From the NCBI GenBank assembly GCA_023454395.1, contig JAEYFY010000058.1:1-9554 (forward strand): DNA of 9,554 nucleotides, in the 5' to 3' direction. The notes beneath the pieces were generated by a model. The model searched no databases, was not told the origin of the DNA, and was given only the letters and a program-made list of their open reading frames with translations. The position numbers and the translations under genes were made by a program. This document shows, piece after piece, positions 7,584-9,554 of the stretch. Each line of letters begins with the position of its first letter. The stretch's first letter is position 1. The stretch is from Pseudomonadota bacterium. Its GTDB lineage: Bacteria > Pseudomonadota > Gammaproteobacteria > Enterobacterales > Enterobacteriaceae.

Positions 7584-8765
7584 TCAGACTGCTTTTACTG
7601 AAATTAGTTCACCTTGTTGACGTTTTTTCAGTGTACGCTTTGTACGGTCAATAACATCACCAGCTAATTGTCCACAAGCCGCATCAATATCATCACCACG
7701 GGTTTTACGTACAATCGTCGTGAAGCCATATTCCATTAATACTTTAGAGAAACGGTCAATACGGCTATTAGAACTACGTCCATATGGCGCACCCGGGAAC
7801 GGATTCCATGGAATTAAGTTAATTTTACACGGCGTGTCTTTTAAAAGCTCTGCTAATTGGTGAGCTTGATCTGTGCTGTCATTAATATGATCAAGCATGA
7901 CATATTCAATCGTCACTCGCCCTTGGTTCGCGTTTGATTTAGCAATATAACGGCGAACACCTTCAAGAAACATTTCAATGTTGTATTTCTTGTTAATTGG
8001 AACGATTTCATCACGAATTTCATCAGTTGGAGCATGTAATGAAATAGCTAAAGCCACGTCAACAGCATCGCTTAATTTATCTAATGCAGGCACAACACCT
8101 GATGTAGAGACAGTGACACGACGTTTAGATAAACCAAAACCAAAATCATCCATCATGATTTCAAGTGCTGGAATAACATTATTTAAATTCAGTAATGGCT
8201 CGCCCATTCCCATCATTACAACGTTAGTAATAGGACGACGACCCGTCTCTTTTAATGAGCCAATAATTTTAGCTGCACGCCAAACTTGCCCAATAATTTC
8301 AGACACTTTCAAGTTACGGTTAAAACCTTGCTGTGCAGTTGAACAGAACTTGCACTCTAAAGCACAACCCACTTGCGAAGAAACACATAATGTTGCGCGA
8401 TCATCTTCTGGAATGTACACAGTTTCTACTTGTTGATCGCCAACTTTAATTGCCCACTTAATCGTGCCATCTGTTGAACGTTGTTCTTCAGAAACTTCAG
8501 GTGCTTTGATTTCAGCAATTTCTTTTAATTTATTGCGCAACACCTTGTTGATATCTGTCATTTGATCAAAATCGTCATAACAGTAGTGGTACATCCACTT
8601 CATAATTTGGTCAGCACGGAAAGGTTTTTCGCCCATAGAGACAAAAAGCTCACGCATCTGTTTACGATTTAAATCTAACAGATTAATTTTAGTTTTTTGA
8701 TTCACAGTATTTTCTTTAGAAACAGCGACAGAAGCGCTTGGCGCTGGAGTGGTAGATTGGGTCAT
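7584..8765 (-). CDS. rlmN: Dual-specificity 23S rRNA/tRNA adenine-C2 methyltransferase RlmN
   Basis: RlmN is a radical-SAM enzyme that methylates C2 of A2503 in 23S rRNA and of A37 in a set of tRNAs, improving translational fidelity. The [4Fe-4S]-binding CX3CX2C motif is CALECKFC (Cys134, Cys138, Cys141). Cys364 in [10 protein letters not shown] is the residue that forms methyl-cysteine, and Cys127 in ATLCVSSQ is the second conserved cysteine. [11 protein letters not shown] and [18 protein letters not shown] are also typical. Length is 393 aa against 384 in E. coli; the surplus is in a Ser/Thr/Ala-rich N-terminus before [11 protein letters not shown] 8765 has GAGG 7 nt upstream. A second ATG five nucleotides earlier opens only ATG-TCA-TGA, which overlaps the start. 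It leads the unit with pilW, rodZ and ispG, behind the ndk terminator. Confidence 0.98.
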   Translation of the reverse strand: MTQSTTPAPSASVAVSKENTVNQKTKINLLDLNRKQMRELFVSMGEKPFRADQIMKWMYHYCYDDFDQMTDINKVLRNKLKEIAEIKAPEVSEEQRSTDGTIKWAIKVGDQQVETVYIPEDDRATLCVSSQVGCALECKFCSTAQQGFNRNLKVSEIIGQVWRAAKIIGSLKETGRRPITNVVMMGMGEPLLNLNNVIPALEIMMDDFGFGLSKRRVTVSTSGVVPALDKLSDAVDVALAISLHAPTDEIRDEIVPINKKYNIEMFLEGVRRYIAKSNANQGRVTIEYVMLDHINDSTDQAHQLAELLKDTPCKINLIPWNPFPGAPYGRSSNSRIDRFSKVLMEYGFTTIVRKTRGDDIDAACGQLAGDVIDRTKRTLKKRQQGELISVKAV

Positions 8766-8797
8766 GACATTGCCTCGTTGTTACACTATGCGGCCTG

Positions 8798-8817
8798 CAT
8801 TAGCATTGATGCTAATG
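8798..8817 (-). promoter_or_regulatory. Palindrome in the rlmN upstream region
   Basis: Two perfect 9-bp arms, CATTAGCAT (8798-8806) and ATGCTAATG (8809-8817), are separated by 2 nt. The element lies about 30 nt before the rlmN start and just downstream of an AT-rich stretch (8820-8850) with several TATAAG/TATATA-like boxes but no convincing -35. It is the right size and symmetry for a dimeric repressor operator; as RNA it would form a 7-bp hairpin in the leader. It has no T-run after it, so it is not a terminator. Confidence 0.5.
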
Positions 8818-8850
8818 GGATACTTATATATTTGTATAATTAAACAATAA

Positions 8851-8884
8851 TAAAAAACGCCCTGTTAATTATCAAACAGGGCGT
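8851..8884 (-). terminator. Intrinsic terminator after ndk
   Basis: A 10-bp GC-rich stem, ACGCCCTGTT (8857-8866) and AACAGGGCGT (8875-8884), has an 8-nt loop and runs into TTTTTTA on the minus strand, a classic intrinsic terminator. It lies 37 nt past the ndk stop and separates ndk from the rlmN unit. Confidence 0.92.
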
Positions 8885-8921
8885 CGCATTGTACTGTTTT
8901 TCGCGTAGAGATGCTAATAAA

Positions 8922-9347
8922 TTAGCGCGCGCAAACTTCGTTTTCAGTGAAGAAATATGCGATTTCACGAGCAGCAGAAGCTTCTGAATCTGAACCGTGT
9001 ACCGCATTTTCAGTAAAGCTATCAGCATAATCAGCACGTAATGTACCCGCTAATGCGTTGTCTGGGTTAGTTGCGCCCATCAGATCACGGTGACGTTGAA
9101 TCGCATTTTCACCTTCTAACACTTGAACCATGATAGGGCCAGAAGTCATAAATTCAACTAAACCGTCAAAGAAAGGACGGCCTTTGTGTTCTTCATAAAA
9201 GCCTTCAGCTTGTTCGCGCGTTAAATGCAACATTTTAGCGCCAATGATGCTAAAACCTGCACTTTCAAAACGGTTATAGATAGCACCGATAACATTTTTT
9301 TTCACTGCGTTTGGTTTGATAATAGAAAATGTGCGCTGAATAGCCAT
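8922..9347 (-). CDS. ndk: Nucleoside-diphosphate kinase
   Basis: Ndk transfers the gamma phosphate of ATP to nucleoside and deoxynucleoside diphosphates, balancing the cytoplasmic NTP and dNTP pools. It works through a phosphohistidine. The catalytic His117 is in the signature NAVHGSDS, Lys11 is in the N-terminal SIIKPNAV, and the family stretch [12 protein letters not shown] is present. Length is 141 aa, two fewer than E. coli, because the C-terminus ends at EVCAR instead of EVCPRTR. ATG 9347 has GAGG 6 nt upstream and the usual [12 protein letters not shown] start. The gene has its own promoter (9455-9483) and its own terminator, so it is a monocistronic unit upstream of rlmN. Confidence 0.98.
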   Translation of the reverse strand: MAIQRTFSIIKPNAVKKNVIGAIYNRFESAGFSIIGAKMLHLTREQAEGFYEEHKGRPFFDGLVEFMTSGPIMVQVLEGENAIQRHRDLMGATNPDNALAGTLRADYADSFTENAVHGSDSEASAAREIAYFFTENEVCAR

Positions 9348-9374
9348 GTCTTACCTCTAAATTATTTTATTAAT

Positions 9375-9390
9375 GATAACTTTTGTTATC
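9375..9390 (-). repeat. Small inverted repeat in the ndk leader
   Basis: GATAAC (9375-9380) and GTTATC (9385-9390) form perfect 6-bp arms around a 4-nt TTTT/AAAA loop, 28 nt ahead of the ndk ATG and upstream of the GAGG site. It lies inside the predicted 100-nt transcript leader and could form a short hairpin or be an operator half-site pair. It is short enough to be chance in such AT-rich DNA. Confidence 0.35.
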
Positions 9391-9454
9391 TCTTTTATCG
9401 CAGATCATGGAAAAACGAATCAAAAACCGCATTCCCTGCAAAAAATAGTGCTCG

Positions 9455-9510
9455 ATTATAGGAGGATAAAAATGAATTGCACAGATTGAATATCCTTTTT
9501 TTTTAAAAAA
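9455..9510 (-). promoter_or_regulatory. ndk promoter with A-tract UP-element candidate
   Basis: On the minus strand a perfect TATAAT (9455-9460) has a weak -35 candidate TGTGCA (9478-9483) at 17-nt spacing. Further upstream, at roughly -48 to -62, lies a run of six T then nine A residues (9496-9510 read on the minus strand), where an alpha-subunit UP element or a DNA bend would act. The start would be near 9448, leaving a leader of about 100 nt. The weak -35 box makes the A-tract plausible as compensation. The rest of 9348-9554 shows no gene on either strand. Confidence 0.6.
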
Positions 9511-9554
9511 CTGTGGCAAAAAAGTTATAAATTATCGATCTAATCACATTTTTG

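Noticed and set aside
7978..8436. A 152-codon open frame on the plus strand inside rlmN
   Set aside because: It is antisense to a strongly conserved gene, has no recognisable domain and no ribosome site, and such frames follow from the codon use of the opposite strand.
8840..9037. A 65-codon minus-strand frame overlapping the ndk 3' end and terminator
   Set aside because: It lies in a shifted frame of ndk and runs through the terminator stem; no independent ribosome site is seen.
9371..9390. Fur-box-like GATAAC/GTTATC sequence before ndk
   Set aside because: It lacks the 19-bp symmetry of the Fur consensus, and ndk is not an expected iron-controlled gene.
9225..9461. A 78-codon plus-strand frame across the ndk start and promoter
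   Set aside because: It overlaps the conserved 5' part of ndk antisense and its protein has no recognisable features; the ndk promoter signals explain the region.
9532..9548. CRP-like TGTGA half-site on the minus strand near the right end
   Set aside because: The second half (CGATA) does not match TCACA, and the site is far from the ndk promoter.

Overview
The window carries a conserved gammaproteobacterial housekeeping block. Every gene lies on the minus strand, so transcription runs from the right end to the left: ndk, rlmN, a short pilW-like TPR lipoprotein gene, rodZ, ispG, hisS, yfgM, bamB, der. This is the gene order known from Enterobacterales (E. coli ndk-rlmN-rodZ-ispG-hisS-yfgM-bamB-der), with an extra pilW/pilF-type gene between rlmN and rodZ. 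The proteins are very close to the E. coli versions, but the DNA is visibly AT-rich with AT-ending codons. This suggests a low-GC member of the order, such as Proteus or Providencia (Morganellaceae). That genus-level guess is inference; no rRNA or marker in the window settles it.

Layout in transcription order. (1) 9348-9554 is a gene-free ndk upstream region with a perfect TATAAT box, an A-tract UP-element candidate and a roughly 100-nt leader; ndk follows and ends in a strong intrinsic terminator. (2) rlmN, pilW-like, rodZ and ispG form a probable operon with gaps of 88, 74 and 47 nt and no internal terminator; it closes with a 13-bp hairpin just after ispG. (3) hisS, yfgM and bamB have gaps of only 10 and 14 nt, their own TATAAT promoter, and a terminator after bamB. 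(4) der sits after that terminator, behind a leader containing a perfect 10-bp inverted repeat.

The functions are nucleotide metabolism (Ndk), rRNA/tRNA methylation and tRNA charging (RlmN, HisS), ribosome assembly (Der), isoprenoid precursor synthesis (IspG), cell shape (RodZ), and envelope protein export and outer-membrane assembly (YfgM, BamB). I found no mobile element, prophage, CRISPR array, tRNA or rRNA, and no candidate for a new multi-gene system. The items worth a second look are small: the truncated PilW-like protein, the uncertain rodZ start with almost no Shine-Dalgarno sequence, and several inverted repeats in leaders (der, rlmN, hisS, ndk). Start codons were corrected for der, pilW and rodZ by homology and ribosome-binding sites.
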